Source: Raphanus sativus (Eukaryota; Streptophyta; Magnoliopsida; Brassicales; Brassicaceae). Taken from it: DNA of 64,000 nt. The notes beneath the pieces were generated by a model. That model had not been told where the DNA came from. It worked only from the letters and a program-made list of their open reading frames with translations, and did not search any database. Within the stretch, counting starts at the first letter, position 1. Every line of letters begins with the position of its first letter. Location: positions 13,772,106 through 13,836,105 of the forward strand of contig NC_079518.1 in NCBI RefSeq assembly GCF_000801105.2. The letters are read 5' to 3'. This document shows positions 1 through 12,759 of this stretch, piece by piece. Made by a program: the position numbers and the translations under genes.

Positions 1-118
1 TTTAAGGGTTTAGTATATAGGATTTGCCCAAGGGTTCAAGCTTTCCCAAGGATTTAGGGTTAGTATTTAAAATTTAAGGTTTAGGGTTTAGAATTTAGGG
101 TTTAGGGTTTAGTATTTT
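1..118. repeat. Degenerate telomere-like repeat tract
   Basis: Short runs of TTTAGGG and variants (GGTTTAG, ATTTAGGG) are interspersed with AT-rich bases, densest at about 75-112. This is the plant telomere unit in an interstitial, decayed form; such tracts are common in Brassicaceae intergenic DNA. No gene is seen between it and about 830, apart from a short GA microsatellite at about 411-426. Confidence 0.5.
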
Positions 119-829
119 TTGATGGATTTATCATTCTAAAAAAATATTTTTTTTGATTATTGCTACTACTTTTTTATTTATCTGAAAATATAATTTTATT
201 TTATTAAATTCTTATTACTTAGTTTCCTTTTTTAAGAGATATCAAATTTTAATTAACTAATTTCTATTAGTGGGTGAATGTAGAGGTTCTTAAGGGGTGA
301 AGGTAAGTTTTGTTCTCTTCCATTTCCTTCTATCTCTATCACCATTCAACATCTTCTGTCTTTCTTTTATAGCATCTTCCATTTTCCTCTCATTCAGTCA
401 AAAAAAGACGGAGAGAGAGAGAGAGACAATAGTGGCAGGACTGCAGAAACGACAGCCGATTGTGTATGTATGGACTTGCGCTGAACTTTGGCTCTAAATG
501 TACCAAGCACCAACTTCATTCATTCCATATTCTTTTCTGTCAATATTCAATATGAATTTTAAAGATCTTTTAAAATTTAGTGTTACGAAACTTGTTATTT
601 CATAATACATTTTAACATCCACTATTTTTATTTTTTAAGTGATAGGATTTATAGTGGTTTTAAGTTTTCCAACATAATTTCTTAATTGAAAAAAAAAAAA
701 ATCTCATACAAGATTTTAGTGTGGTTTAACAAAAATTGTACCAAGTTCTCTAATTCACCTAAAATCATCTTAAACTTCATTAAAAATCAAAATTATTCCA
801 AATCAAATTTAAAATTTTAGATTGAATAC

Positions 830-1685
830 TGGCACAGCGTATCAACGGTAACTCAGCTCAAATCTAAAGATTTAGGTTAAATCTTTAGAGACCTAACTTC
901 TTGAATCGAAGAACTTAATCAAATTCGATAAAAAGGCTCTCGTATTGATGACAGAATCGAATCAATGCAAGGCTTTAGAGAAAACTCTAGTTTATTATCT
1001 TTCAAAAGCTAAATATAAAAGCCAACTTACATCACCTTATATAGATCTTAGAGACGGCTTATAATAACCTAAATCTCTTAAAAATAGAAATATAAGAAAA
1101 GGAAATCATAGATAGAAAATGAAATATTCTAAAAGCCGAAAATAGAATAACAGTTGCTTGGCGGAAAATGTATTATGATGTCATGGTGATTGCGAACATA
1201 TATCCTATCCAGGACGAAAGTCCTTTATCGAGGAGAAGAAGGCCATGAGATCAACAAAGAGATTTCAGGTGATCCAATCTACGACGTTTATGAAGATGAT
1301 GAGATATACAAAGAGTTTTGTGGAGATCTAATCTATGATGTTTATGAAGAATATGATAATTTCGTCCGTGCAAAAATTGGGCGAAATTCCGTCTATTCAG
1401 AAGACTTCAAGAATAATCAATTCCGTGCAAAGTTCGTGCAGGATAAGTTTCGTGCAAAATTAAAGCAAAATCGTGTTGATGAAGATTTTTTCCAGTATAT
1501 TGATAATCTCATGCGTACAAATTTTGTGCAAAACGGATTTGTGAAGATTTAAGTTGCAAACAGATCCGTGCAGAACTCGTGCAAAACAGGCTATTGAAGA
1601 TTCGAGGAAGAATTTTTTTTGAAAAACGTTTTGGATTCGAAGACTACGATCAAGATTCGAGGACGAATCTTCTCCATGGAGAGAA
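830..1685 (+). pseudogene. Ty3/Gypsy retrotransposon remnant (internal region)
   Basis: An open stretch at 1190-1552 encodes a charged, repetitive peptide with two PIYDVYE/LIYDVYE-type repeats. This is the kind of acidic repeat found in the polyproteins of crucifer Ty3/Gypsy elements. It runs into an AT-rich tail with the phrase ATTCGAGGACGAATCTTCTC at about 1655-1674, typical of the pol 3' end in these elements, and then a purine run next to the LTR at 1686. No reverse transcriptase or integrase is present, so this is a deletion derivative. The part at 830-1160 looks repeat-like, possibly an antisense LTR fragment, but was not identified. Family assignment is inference from motifs. Confidence 0.45.
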
Positions 1686-1999
1686 TGATGCAGATAAATA
1701 TTTGAAATATTTCTAAATATTTTATTATATTTATTAACTAATTAGATAATTATATTATTGTTTTAGGGTTTTTATGGTTTCTTATATATTGTCGTCTAGA
1801 CTTAACTTTGTATGGAGACTTTGATAATTAATAAACGAGCTTTTGATTTATACCTTAAAAGAGATTTGATTAAATTCATTCTTTGAGTTGTCTTGTTATT
1901 GATTTGCTATCGAAGAAAACTCTTGATTGATCCAAGAACAAGTTTCTAGAACCTTAAAAGTTCTTTGATCGACCGTTCAATCTATCGTCCGCCGCATCA
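1686..1999 (+). mobile_element. 3' LTR of the Ty3/Gypsy remnant
   Basis: A 314-bp block begins TGATGC and ends GCATCA, a perfect 6-bp terminal inverted repeat with the canonical TG...CA ends. It directly follows a purine-rich stretch (GGAGAGAA) that could serve as polypurine tract. The matching 5' LTR is not recognisable in the window, so no target-site duplication can be tested. Confidence 0.5.
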
Positions 2000-2463
2000 A
2001 ATACCCCATCCAAAAAAATGCTTTAGATACCCAAAAAGTGACATGAAAGTATGAAAGTCTCTATTTCTTGTTTAAGGCCATTTGTATCTGTCATTTTACA
2101 GCAAAACAAAACAAGGATCAAAAAAACAAAATTCAAACTAAAACAAAAAAAAGCAAAGAAACTCAAAATTTGAAAGTTTATGGGACTCTAATAAAGTTCC
2201 TCTCTAAAAAACTCACTCCAAAATCATCTCATCTCCCTAAGTGTAGATATATCAAGTCTCTAAGCTAGCAGCAACTCCTGCAAAACTACAATTCATTAGT
2301 AAAATCCCTCACGTTGGTTCAATCATCAAGAAGAGCAAAAGGCTAATCTTAGTTTCTTACCTCTGTGTTGTTCATGTATCCAAAACCGCGCATCCCGCCT
2401 TCACTGGACATTCCCCACCTGAGCCGCTCATATGAACTCCTCCTCCTCTAGATCCTATGCCCA

Positions 2464-3832
2464 TTACATTGCTTCTACCAAAATTAATACGCCCTTCACC
2501 AACTGTTCCCCATTCTCTCCTATGCTTCCTACTCCATAGTTCCCATTGAACCCTCCACTTAACTCAGCGTTTGACATGTAACTCAAACCACCATTATTCC
2601 CCCACAGTTGATTACCGTTAACAGAAACCATTCCCTTGGCCACCGTACCTGCTAAGACTTGCATTATATCCAGGGGCTAAACGGCCTTCCAAAGCCTCCA
2701 CTGGGTCTACTAAACATAACTCTGCTTATGGTTCCCTTCAATAAAATTCAGATCAATCTCGAACCCATGGCCAAAGGGAGAGAAGCTGCCAGCTGGACTG
2801 TACTAAACATCAGGTCTTGCTCCGTGGGATGAGGTTGGACTCAGGTTAAACCCTTGTGTGGTAATCGTTGAGCAAACAAACTCATCCTGCTACTTCCAAC
2901 AAAGCTATTTAAGCTGTTAACGTTCCGGTTTGGGATGGGAGACGTTTCCTTGGGGACGGCCACTTTGACCTCAACCATCTTACCACCGAGTTCATGGAAC
3001 TTCCTCTGCAGAACTTTGTCAACAGCCTCTTCCGAGTCGTATGTAAACGAAGCCAAAGCCTCTGGGGCGCTGAGTTTTATTGTCGTACATCACCACGAGA
3101 TCAATGATAGTCCCAAACTGAGAAAAGTACTTGTTGAACTCAGGCTCCGTCACTGATGATGCAACCCTCCCACAAATATCTTTCTAGAGTGTGATGGACC
3201 AGGGGACCCCTGGAGGCTACTGTTACTTTTGTTCAGTGAGATGTGATCATCTCTTGGAACTGCCTTCTTCGCCTCCACCTGTCACACAACATCAACAGAT
3301 TAGCAACTCTTAAAACATTATATATATTGTTGCATAACGAATTTGAAATCATGAAGTGGAAGAAATGTAGCACATTCGTTGTTTATAGCAGTCAGAGACT
3401 AATAAGAAGTTCCAGAAACTATTGACATTAGACATTAAAAGATGAAAACTACAGATTAGTTGCTGCAAGTGCCAACTCTTGAAAAACAAACAACTTTGAG
3501 GAACACGTGTAGATATACTTTTTCAGACAGACATGCTCTTTCTCTTACATTACACAGAACACAAAATGAATTAACTTTCTACTGGTGGTTTTGTTGTGAA
3601 AACTTACAGATTTACCATCAATCATGTGTTTGTGGAGAAGGACTGTGTGAGCGACATTGGAGTCTTTAAAGACGACGAAACCAAAGCCACGGGCACGACC
3701 AGTGAGACGATCCTTGATGACAACCGCCTCCAAAACCTCACCAAAGGTCTGAAAATAGTGACGGAGGCGATCCTCAGTGGTTTCCCAAGAGATCCCACCG
3801 ATGAAGAGCTTACATGAAGAATCAAACTCCAT
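2464..3832 (-). pseudogene. hnRNP-like two-RRM RNA-binding protein, decayed
   Basis: Reading leftward, exon 1 (3832-3608) starts at ATG 3832 and encodes RRM1 with RNP2-type KLFIGGISWET and RNP1-type GRARGFGFVVF, then a GT donor. Exon 2 starts at 3278 after a CAG acceptor and encodes VEAKKAVPRDDH, a linker, then RRM2 (RKIFVGGL, and RGFGFV near 3068-3090). The C-terminal part resembles the Gly/Asn-rich tail of plant hnRNP A/B (Musashi-type) proteins, with SFSPFGHGFEID and GGLSYM. RRM2 has a 1-base loss after FVGGL and a 1-base gain after GFGFV. A further shift and in-frame stops follow between 2870 and 2700. Functional relatives bind RNA in nucleus or cytoplasm. Several lesions point to a pseudogene, although single-base indels could partly be sequencing errors. 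Confidence 0.7.
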
Positions 3833-4039
3833 CCTGTCGAATGACACAATCAGCAATAATGAATAAAAGCCCAAGAAAACGAACATGAAAAACAAAGAGA
3901 GACAAACCTCGTTGGAAGCTAAAAAAAGAGCTGGACTTGGGAGCAGGGTTGTGATCAGATTCGGGAAACCGATCGAGCCAAGAGCTGTGAATCCTGAAAG
4001 AAGAGAAGGTGGATCAGAACTCAGAAGCGAAACGTACAA

Positions 4040-6587
4040 AAGTAGCCCACAAAGGAAGCAGCAATAGAAAGAGAGAATCTTATGCTATTACAAGAGTAAG
4101 AAAGAGAATGAAATCTAAAAGAAGCCCTTTTTACCTCTAATCTTTTTATAAAAAAAGAAAATCGAAAATGGCCCAAATCAGAAATACTAATTTTTTTTTT
4201 TAAAGGGATGGAGTTCGTGTGTGTAGCAGAGAAGTGAGGGAGTAGACAGACGATGTTTTTTTATTTTTCTTATATGGAGGCAGGCACGAATATTGTTTGG
4301 CTATCCTCTCTTCCTTTTTGAAGAGACAATGGCATTTTTGTCATTTCGTCACTTCTCTCTGTATTGAGTAATACTAAATATTGCTGTTTTTATCTTACTA
4401 AATTACATATTTACTTCTTTTTTCTATTCAAAAAATTACGATTTTTACTTTTAACGTCGTTTTTATTGGGAAAGAATATATACTGTTTCCAGTTTTCTAT
4501 AAACAAGAGGTGAGTTCAATTAGCTGCCATGATTTACTCTTTTACTTCCAAACACTAAAAAATACAGCTACATTAGCAAAACAAAAGTTACTTAACACTG
4601 TAACAATGCATTTAATTGGTTGATGTGGTATTTTTTTAGATTTTTTGCTCTACACTTTTTTTTTAAACTAAAAAGTTTAAACCCGGGTCAATGATGACAC
4701 AAGCCTAACCCCCGGGTGGAGGTACAGCCCACGGATAGACCCTCTCCTGGGCATTCAAATGAGTCGAAAGCAATAACTCATATCCGTGTGGCCGGTGGGG
4801 TTTGAACCCGGGTTCGCCTTATTGGGTTTCATATACACTTGAAGATGTAGCTTTTAATTTTATAAACTGTTAATTAATCTTTTTTAAAACCATTCATGGA
4901 ATTAAATATTAAGCTATATAAAAAAATTAACAACTTTATATATATATATATAATATATATATTCATTTTAAAGATAAATCACGATTGGTTCATAGTTAGG
5001 TTATAATTTTTGTTTGGTTATCTACAAAATGATAAACTTCAAAAGCCAGGGCAATCAAAGTGGAGTGGAACATGGGAATGGTTATATAATAACAAGATTG
5101 ACATCTAACAATTTTATATATTCTCTGGCAATTGAAACTTTTGTTATAAACTTTAAAATAATTTAATACTAAGTGGAATATCTCTGAATGACAGAAGGGT
5201 ATATCAACATCACACTTAATTTTTAGAGCCCTTACACTTAATTATTATTTTCATATACAGATAACTTTTTAAAATTAATACTCGATAAATTAATATACAC
5301 TAAAAATCTCTATAAATTAATATAATTTTATAGTCCCAAATTGAATTTTTGGTTCAATTAGTATATCGATAAAATTAATAAAAATTATAGTTTTAGTATA
5401 TTCCCAACATTATTAATTTATAGAGGTTTCACTGTATATTCGTATTCCCTTTAGTTACTAAAATTTGGGCCGTTTCTAAGAAATGACTTCACCAATCCCC
5501 TAAACATTATTTACCAATTGATTTTAACATGTATGTATTTTTAATAATCATTTTCACCAAATAAATGTAACATAGCATGACTTATGGTTAAATATGACAT
5601 GTACAATAACATTTAATGTTTATTTATATTTTTGGTAAACTCTTTAGAATATGGCAATACATTATATACACTATAATTAAAGTAAATCTATTAAAATATT
5701 GACATTAAATAATATAATAATCATATAATTATATTTTATAAATTTCGAAATATTATTTAGTTCTATATTTTAAATAGTTCTACCATTTATTACTAAAATT
5801 TTACAAAAAAAATTACAATTTAAAAAATATATATATTTAGTTGTAATATTATTAGTTTCTTTTATATATCTACAAATTATAAAATAATGTTTATTTTTAC
5901 TTTTTGATAATTATGCAACTTCTATATTAATTTTTATTAATTTTATACAAGTTTATTTAATATATTTTATTCAGAAGTAATAGATAAAAAATCTATCTAA
6001 AATTATAATTTTAAATATACACATACACATTCTTAAATATAATTTAAATAAAAAATATTTCTTTTTCTTAATTTTATGTTCAATTAAAATATTTATAAAA
6101 TAAAAATAATAAAATCTAAAAATAATAAGTTTTATTTTAAAATTTAATTTAAATTTAATTTTTTTACTGTACATGATACAGAAAACCACCTAGTTTGATT
6201 ATTAAGAACTTAAAAGACATGTAAATAAATTGAGGAATATGCATGTATACAACCTCAACTAAAATTAAAATGGATATAAACAGAATTTGATTACTAATTA
6301 CTTGAATAACCAGAAAAGCAAAACTTAAATAAACACCAAAAATAACCTAAATTTTTTTGAGCCCAATACTGATGGAAAGTCCATATAAGATACAAACAAT
6401 GGAACAAATTTTGAAATGGAGATAGTGGAAGTCAAAATCCCTCTACTTTTTCTGTTCTTCCATAATTTTCAAAATCACTGACAATCTTTTTCGAACAAGC
6501 GGTGGCAGCTCATCAATACAGCTCATAGGATTCTAGATTCATCGTATCTTCCTCATTCAAAACTCAGATTTATCTTCATGTGTAATT
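4040..6587. other. AT-rich intergenic region
   Basis: I see no gene here. A GC-richer patch at about 4675-4830 contains two CCCGGG-centred phrases (TTTAAACCCGGGTCA and TTTGAACCCGGGTTCG) and looks like part of a dispersed repeat. The second phrase loosely resembles a pol III B box, but no matching A box was found. From about 4850 onward the DNA is very AT-rich simple sequence, ending at the scaffold gap. Confidence 0.5.
5262..5437. repeat. MITE-like fragment, same family as 23668-24192
   Basis: It contains CTCTATAAATTAATA on the left and TTAATTTATAGAGG followed by TTTCACTGTA on the right. These are the arms of a dispersed crucifer repeat whose better-preserved member lies inside the Helitron at 23668-24192. 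Ends are approximate and no target duplication was identified. Confidence 0.35.
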
Positions 6588-6687
6588 NNNNNNNNNNNNN
6601 NNNNNNNNNNNNNNNNNNNNNNNNNNNNNNNNNNNNNNNNNNNNNNNNNNNNNNNNNNNNNNNNNNNNNNNNNNNNNNNNNNNNNNN
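6588..6687. other. Assembly gap 1 (100 N)
   Basis: Exactly 100 N, the usual placeholder for a gap of unknown length. The sequence right of the gap starts inside the gag of a minus-strand Copia element. The full body of that element lies at the matching place in copy 2 (44063-47621), so the gap probably hides several kilobases of retrotransposon. Confidence 0.9.
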
Positions 6688-6854
6688 TCCCGGATTATCG
6701 GAGATGAACAACGAGTATGGCGATATCGCCACCTTTTCCACTTGGTTGCGCCACCGTTATATTCTTCCCATCGTCACTGTCTCCCATCGCGAAGCTAGAA
6801 TTTCTTTAAAAAATTCCTTGAACAATCACTTTTAAGATCGATGCTCTGATACCA
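6688..6854 (-). pseudogene. Copia gag start and primer-binding site, copy 1 (truncated by gap)
   Basis: The minus strand encodes KVAISPYSLFISDNPG, the same gag N-terminus as the Copia element in copy 2, then runs into gap 1. An extra T in a T run at about 6731-6735 shifts the frame relative to copy 2. The minus-strand TGGTATCAGAGC at 6843-6854 is the initiator-tRNA-Met primer-binding site used by many Copia elements. Confidence 0.75.
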
Positions 6855-7008
6855 TGTAAATCAAATAATGTAAAAGGTGTATCTCATTCATATGTTCTTT
6901 CATGTACATATATACTACAATGTAATCACCGACTCTAGATAGATAACTCCTAATATAACAAATACATCATTATCTTCTCCTTAAGTATATCTTATCTTAA
7001 GTCATCAT
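6855..7008 (-). mobile_element. Copia 5' LTR, copy 1
   Basis: It begins directly next to the primer-binding site with TGTAAATC and ends at a CA near 7008, giving a short LTR of about 150 bp with TG...CA ends. The outer end is approximate because the partner LTR is missing. The same sequence lies at 47647-47798. Confidence 0.5.
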
Positions 7009-7542
7009 TATCCACCTCCTATAGAAGGCCAAACAATTACTTGTCAGAAAGGCTATTAGTGGCAAGCACATACTTTTCCCTATATGTTTCATTGGTAATC
7101 TGCAAAAGAGGATCAAAAGTTGGAACTTTTAAGAATCTGTACACGGTTATACTGGCAAATGGCAATGGTCTTAACATTTATTGAACGCTTGTCAACATTT
7201 CAGCTCAAGCTGGCTTTGGAAGATCTCTGAATCCATGCGTAACCCCTTATACCAAGACAAATCCCAAGGTACTTGCATCGTAGCCTTGAGAAACAAGAGG
7301 TCAGGCTGCTGGTCATTGTTCACAAGATAGACAGAGACTTAAAAACTTGTGATATGTTCTGCATGAGTGTGAGAGTATGGATTCAGCATACGAGAGCTTA
7401 TCAGGGAAAAGCACTGTAACAAATGCACAAGTTAAAGTTAAATTAAGTTCAAAAAATGTAAAGCAATCAACGAGCTCAAATGGAAAGGCAGGAGATAGAT
7501 CAGAGGACAGCAAGGGATGCCATAAAGCTAACTTCAATGGAA

Positions 7543-7655
7543 CACCAAAACACCAAATTTGATGTAATATCATTTCCAATGACACATTAAAAATGACACC
7601 CTTCCACCAATTTTGGTGTAAAGTAAATAGTGTTACACCAAATTTGGTGTAATAA
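7543..7655. repeat. Small palindromic MITE-like repeat
   Basis: Two ACACCAAATTTGRTGT-type palindromes bracket about 80 bp (left arm near 7550, right arm near 7635). The whole reads as a short foldback. It is repeated at about 48330-48440 in copy 2. Family and ends are uncertain. Confidence 0.35.
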
Positions 7656-8422
7656 TATTCATCGTACAAATTTATTATTATTATTAATCAGTTCAAATTT
7701 GTTTCAGTTAGTATTATTAATCAGTTCAAATTTGTAATTAAACATAAATGTAATATATTGTTTATATTTTAAAATTATTTTTACATAGTTAAATATCTTT
7801 TATTTTATTTTCAAGTTAAAAATCACTAAGTTATTATTATCATTTTTATGTTGTAAAAAATAAAATATCATAGAACTTTTATATTTTTATTTATTTTGAA
7901 ATAAAAAATCACTAAATGATTATTATCATTTATAATTATTTTAAGATATTGATTCTAATTTTTTATTTAAGTCATATTTAATATTATTAAATTCACTAAA
8001 CTTTAAAATAAATTTTTATTTTTTATTTTATAATATAGTTAAGCCTTTATTACTAACTAATACAAATTTTATTAAAATAAATATATTATTTTGTTATGTG
8101 CTTTTCATAATTAATGTTTTTAATTTTAATATAGTATTTTATATAAAATAAATACATGTATAATATTGTTAAACTTTTTTTTGACAACTAATATTGTTAA
8201 ACTAAAAAATATAAATGTAAATAAATCTTATAAAGATAGTTTTTTTGTTAAGTATATATGATATTTTGAAATTTCATTATTTCATAAAGATAGTTTTTTT
8301 TGGAAAGAAAAGATTATATTTCAAAATCCGTAGTTGTTCTGGTTGTTGTCATATATTCGATGTTGTCATTCGGGATCTATCTAAGAGCAAGAGGGTAGTA
8401 TGGTTTTCGGTTGGACCGTGTG

Positions 8423-8642
8423 CAGTGGCGGAACTAGGTCTAGATTTTATAGGGGTCACAACTAGGTTTATTATAGTCAAAAGGGTCATGTATGTGTTTT
8501 GAACTCGTGACACAGGGGTCAAAAAGAAGGGTTTGAACCACTACACCACAACAATTACATTATACAGAGGCCTAAAAACTAAATTTTATAAATTTCATAG
8601 GGGTCATATGACCCCCCTCTCTTCAAGGTGGCTCCGCCACTG
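8423..8642. mobile_element. hAT-type MITE, 220 bp, copy 1
   Basis: It begins CAGTGGCGGA and ends TCCGCCACTG, a perfect 10-bp terminal inverted repeat with the CAG start of hAT elements. It is flanked by a perfect 8-bp target duplication, ACCGTGTG (8415-8422 and 8643-8650), as hAT transposases produce. It has no coding capacity. The same insertion with the same duplication is in copy 2 (49203-49422), so it predates the split of the copies. Confidence 0.9.
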
Positions 8643-9686
8643 ACCGTGTGGAGCCTTGATCCAAGACTGAGATGAACGAGTTGAAAGGTGTTGTGTAAAA
8701 TAGTCAAGTAAATGGTATAGTAGATGAAGATCAGAGACAGCAGATACGTCATACGTTACCTTCACATCCCTTGCTTTTTCGCACTTGATGTATCGCAGTA
8801 TCGATGACCTCATGATCAAATCATCGTAACTACTGTTGTTATTATAGATGCATGATGTGTTGCACGCCATATATAAATGCGTAATGATTTACTTAAACAT
8901 ATTATATAGATATCATCAAAGAGACAGAGACATTAGACAATAATATTTTTACAAGTTTAACTATATAGGAAAAAACTGCAAACGCCCACTACAAGTTTTT
9001 TTTTCCCGAAACGAGTCATTTTCTATTAACAGTATGTAAAATATTGCAGTTTACCTTAATAACAACTTTTCCATTAAACCACTCGTTAGGAGTCGGATGA
9101 TACATGGTTTTCTACAATAATCTTAAAAATTGTGGATTTGAATCTGTTGTCCTTAGATTACTTTAATGTGTAATCAGGCAATAAAGATATCTAATTTTCC
9201 ATTGCGAACAACCAGGTCTGACCAACAACCGAGTCTGACCGATATCGGTGATCAGACCTCTCAAAATTAGTCGGGTAATAGTCCGCAGAATATTCCGGGT
9301 GAAAAAAAAACAACTTCTCCACTGACAATTTAATAATACAAGTTTGAATAGGATGACTATGTAATAAAGAACAAAAAAGAAAAGAGAGTAACCGTGTTTG
9401 GTGGGGCTCCATGATTATTGGTTATACATACTACGTTTCCTGCTCTTACAGAAGCCTTTCTTTTTGTGGGCTATTGGCATCTCTAGAAAGAAAGGAACGA
9501 CAATTCGTTTTTTTCCATCGCATCAGCATCTTCTTTTTTTCTTTCTTTTTTGCCCTTTTTACTTAGTTTGAAAACGCTAGAAAGCAGAAGAAAAGGTTGT
9601 AAAAGGATTTGTTTAATTGTTTCCATCGGTTGGTTTCCATATCTTTTTTTACTTTTTTTAAACATTCATATCTCTCTTTTTTTTTC

Positions 9687-10500
9687 GTCAAAAAAAATAT
9701 ATTAAAGAAGGCCCAAAGACCGATCTGCTTACAAACTACCAAAAACAAAAGCCCACACAGACTAACGGGCTACTCATACAAATTAAAATAAAAACCAGGC
9801 CTCAAGCCCATTAAAAGCAACCAGGTCCCACTGCTCGACCGACACCTTAGGAGGCGAGACCACGTGTTGCCATCCTCTCTACGGCCTGGACACGCGTCAC
9901 TTGATCCCTCCCTTCAATGTCGCCGCTGCAGATCTTCACCGGAGGACACGGCCAAATCCCACCAACCGTCGCAAACCTCGGTGTCAAACACCAGCTTTCT
10001 CGCTTCACACCTCGACACATAGAGAAACCGCATCACCATCGCCTTTGATTTTGAATCAGAACACCGGAGAGCTTCATCGGGTCTCACCCGAGATCTCGAC
10101 CCGAGGCATCGCGGACTACAGCTTCACCATCACCGCTTCATCAACCGGAGAGCATCCATCGATAACTCGAGATCTCCTCCCTATCCGAAGCCAAATACAC
10201 CCACCGAACCTCCAAAGGAACCTTACCGGGCCAAAGAAACCACCGTATAAAGACAACCCTAAAGCTGACCGTTCTCCTTTGACGGAAAGGAGCAACGACG
10301 GAGCCGCTAAACCGACCGCCCACCGAGAAAAAAGTGCGGCGACGGAAACTAAAATTTACACAAAACCTCAAAAGAAAGGACGACTGAGAGCAATTAGGAA
10401 GAGATGCCGGACTGACGGACGGTGACTGCGAAAGCTCACTCCATCGGCCGGAAAAGCTTTTTTCTCTCTCGAGTGTTTCTCTCTCTAAATTATCTCTCCA
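9687..10500 (-). mobile_element. Putative non-coding retroposon-like repeat, copy 1
   Basis: A GC-richer block abruptly interrupts AT-rich DNA. Read on the minus strand it starts with CT/GA-rich sequence and ends in an A/T-rich tail next to TTTGACG, which resembles a poly-A-tailed retroposon. An open stretch at 9901-10425 has a composition driven by Arg/Pro/Thr codons and no recognisable domain, so I do not call it a gene. The block is repeated at about 50462-51277. Confidence 0.3.
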
Positions 10501-10738
10501 CTAACCGACCACGAACCATGTTCAAAAACACTCATATCTCTCTCTATACGTTCTTTTTCAACACTCACATTTCTCTTTCTTTACAGAAATACATTGGGTC
10601 TGATTGAAAAGCACTTTTGGTGATAATATTTTTCTTTTTCATTTTAACTTATATTTTGCCAATTAGGTGAAAACGTCTTTTATCCTTTTTACTCCCAATA
10701 CTGTTTGGTAAGAGATATGCATCTATCTCACTTTATTA

Positions 10739-11012
10739 GACCATGTTTATCCGGGTATATTGGACAGCATCTTGAGGAAAGAGAGAGGGAGGGAGGCCCA
10801 CCAAATTGTCAAAACCCAAGCTAAAGGTCGTCTGAGGAAGAAACGTAATCTGTTGAGTTTTTTTTTGAATGTGGGCCCCACTGAAAGGTGGCGGCCCACA
10901 ATTAGTTTATATTTTTTTTTTTTTACAAAAATCAAATAAAAGGAAAAAAGTAAAAAAAAAGAAAAAAAAAAAAGAAAAAACCTCCATCTGAGATTCAGCG
11001 ATAAACATGCTC
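10739..11012. mobile_element. PIF/Harbinger-type (Tourist-like) MITE, copy 1
   Basis: The ends GACCATGTTTATC... and ...GATAAACATGCTC form an imperfect terminal inverted repeat. They are flanked by a TTA target duplication (10736-10738 and 11013-11015), the trinucleotide target used by PIF/Harbinger transposases. There is no coding capacity, and the interior contains long A/G runs. The copy 2 counterpart is 51516-51787. Confidence 0.65.
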
Positions 11013-12759
11013 TTACCTCACTGCTGTTGAAGTAAAAACAAATTACACTTGACTTTTATTATTTCTTGTGTTTATTACTCTACTAATTTTCCTCCTATTT
11101 ATTCCAATTAACCAATCACACTTATTATTAACTTAAACAAAACAAAATTGATCCAAAAAATTTTAAAAGGGAAAAAATGTGTCAGAGAGTGAGAGGAGAT
11201 TGGGATGTTCCAGGAACTCCCTTGATTCCCTCGACCTTTTTCCTACGTATTGCGTGTGATGTGACGCAAACGCGTTCTCTTTTGCCCTTCGCATTAGTCT
11301 GTTTTTACTATTTTGCCATCACACATCCGTACAAAGTACAAAATCCGTTCGATCTGAATAATAATCTTAAAAATTTTCTTAGAAGTTGTGTAAAAATATT
11401 TAAAGAGATGTAACAAAAGTCCGCCTATTAAATATTACTAGTACGTAGGAGACGAATATGTATATTTACAAGACAAGTGAGTAGAAAAGCCATTGCCAAT
11501 CTCAGTTAGAGTGGCGAAAAGAATCAATGGAGTTGTTGTAGTACACACTTTATTCTCTATGGGCCAATGTCAACTATAAACCTAGATTTTTCTTTTTTTC
11601 TATAAACCTAGATTTGATGTACATTATATTTTGTTTCTCTTTTTTTGGAAAGCTTGTTTCTCCCTTTTGCTTGCATTGTTGGTTACTCTTCATCCTTGTG
11701 ATTTGTTTTTGTTTTTATTTTTCTTTTTGGTTTTAATATGCTTATGAAGATTCTCAAGGATTTTCTTATGCAAAACTTTTGCATACATCTAGCCTCTAAC
11801 CGTCCATACCATAGTTTATGGGTTTTAAACTTTTAATGTCCGCTCTTTCGGCATGTGAGTTTTATCTTACGTAACGGATATAATGTAAATTTTAAAAAAT
11901 TCAAAAGATTTATTTACTTACGTTACAATCACCACGTGTTTTTATGTATTGTATAGAAGACGACACCGAAAATTATTTTTCTAATAAATTATATATCTTT
12001 CTATTATTTCAGATTAATCATACTTAATTCTAGATTTTATGGACAAATATCTAGAAACCACATTTTAATAACAGAAATAATTAAATAATTTTGGTAAAAC
12101 ATTTTCATGTACACAGGTAGTCGGGATGTCACAACATCTTTTGGAAGATCTCTGAACTTCTTATTTTTATATTTTTTGATTAATTTAGGGGTATTTCAAA
12201 CTTATAAAAGGGTCCATATTAATCTTTAAAAAATAATAAGCGCATGATTGAACTCTTTTTCTGGATATTTAATGAGATTTATGGCCACAGAGGGTCAAGC
12301 TTTTAACATAGTTTTTTTTCCTTACGTACTCGCTCACATCGTTTTGAGAAGATGATGTTTTTCAGGTACTGCCTTGTATAAACACTAGAAGACAGACTCT
12401 TCTCTCTTCCAGTGGATGAAAGCTACTCGGATAGTGAAACAGCCATCTTGCAATGTAGTAGCTAGAGTCAAGGTTTCACTCTGGCGATGTTGCTTTCTTC
12501 CTTAGGCAGTTTCATATCAGTTTGTAGTAGTCAGTTTAGGTAAATCTGGTTAACTTCGGTTTAGAGCTTATGCTTGTATCAATTTTTTTTTAAATCCTGC
12601 ATATATATATATAAGAAAAAAGTCATCATACATTTTAAATTAATAAGATCAGCTTCAATATTTTTGCTATTTTCTTATCAACCATGAAACATACTGTATT
12701 AGAAATTTATAAATTTAGTAATTTACAATGGCAAAAGTGACAAAGAGTAATAAAAAAAA
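11013..12759. other. Intergenic region upstream of the foldback element
   Basis: I see no supported gene. The 78-codon open stretch at 11177-11413 lacks any domain and appears unchanged in copy 2, along with the surrounding non-coding DNA. The rest is AT-rich with T-rich runs. Confidence 0.5.

Noticed and set aside
1..118. Chromosome end
   Set aside because: The TTTAGGG units are few and degenerate, and ordinary transposon and gene sequence follows; an interstitial repeat is more likely.
4780..4830. Possible tRNA or SINE B box at GGGTTTGAACCC
   Set aside because: No A box at the right distance on either strand and no cloverleaf could be drawn.
6553..6835. Open frames spanning the first N gap
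   Set aside because: They exist only because N runs contain no stop codons; only the flanking Copia gag residues are meaningful.
9901..10425. 174-codon open frame in copy 1
   Set aside because: No domain, skewed Arg/Pro/Thr composition, sits in a repeat-like block, and is shortened by a one-base change in copy 2.
11177..11413. 78-codon open frame, repeated at 51952-52188
   Set aside because: Identity in copy 2 only reflects the near-identical surrounding DNA; no domain, signal or gene structure.
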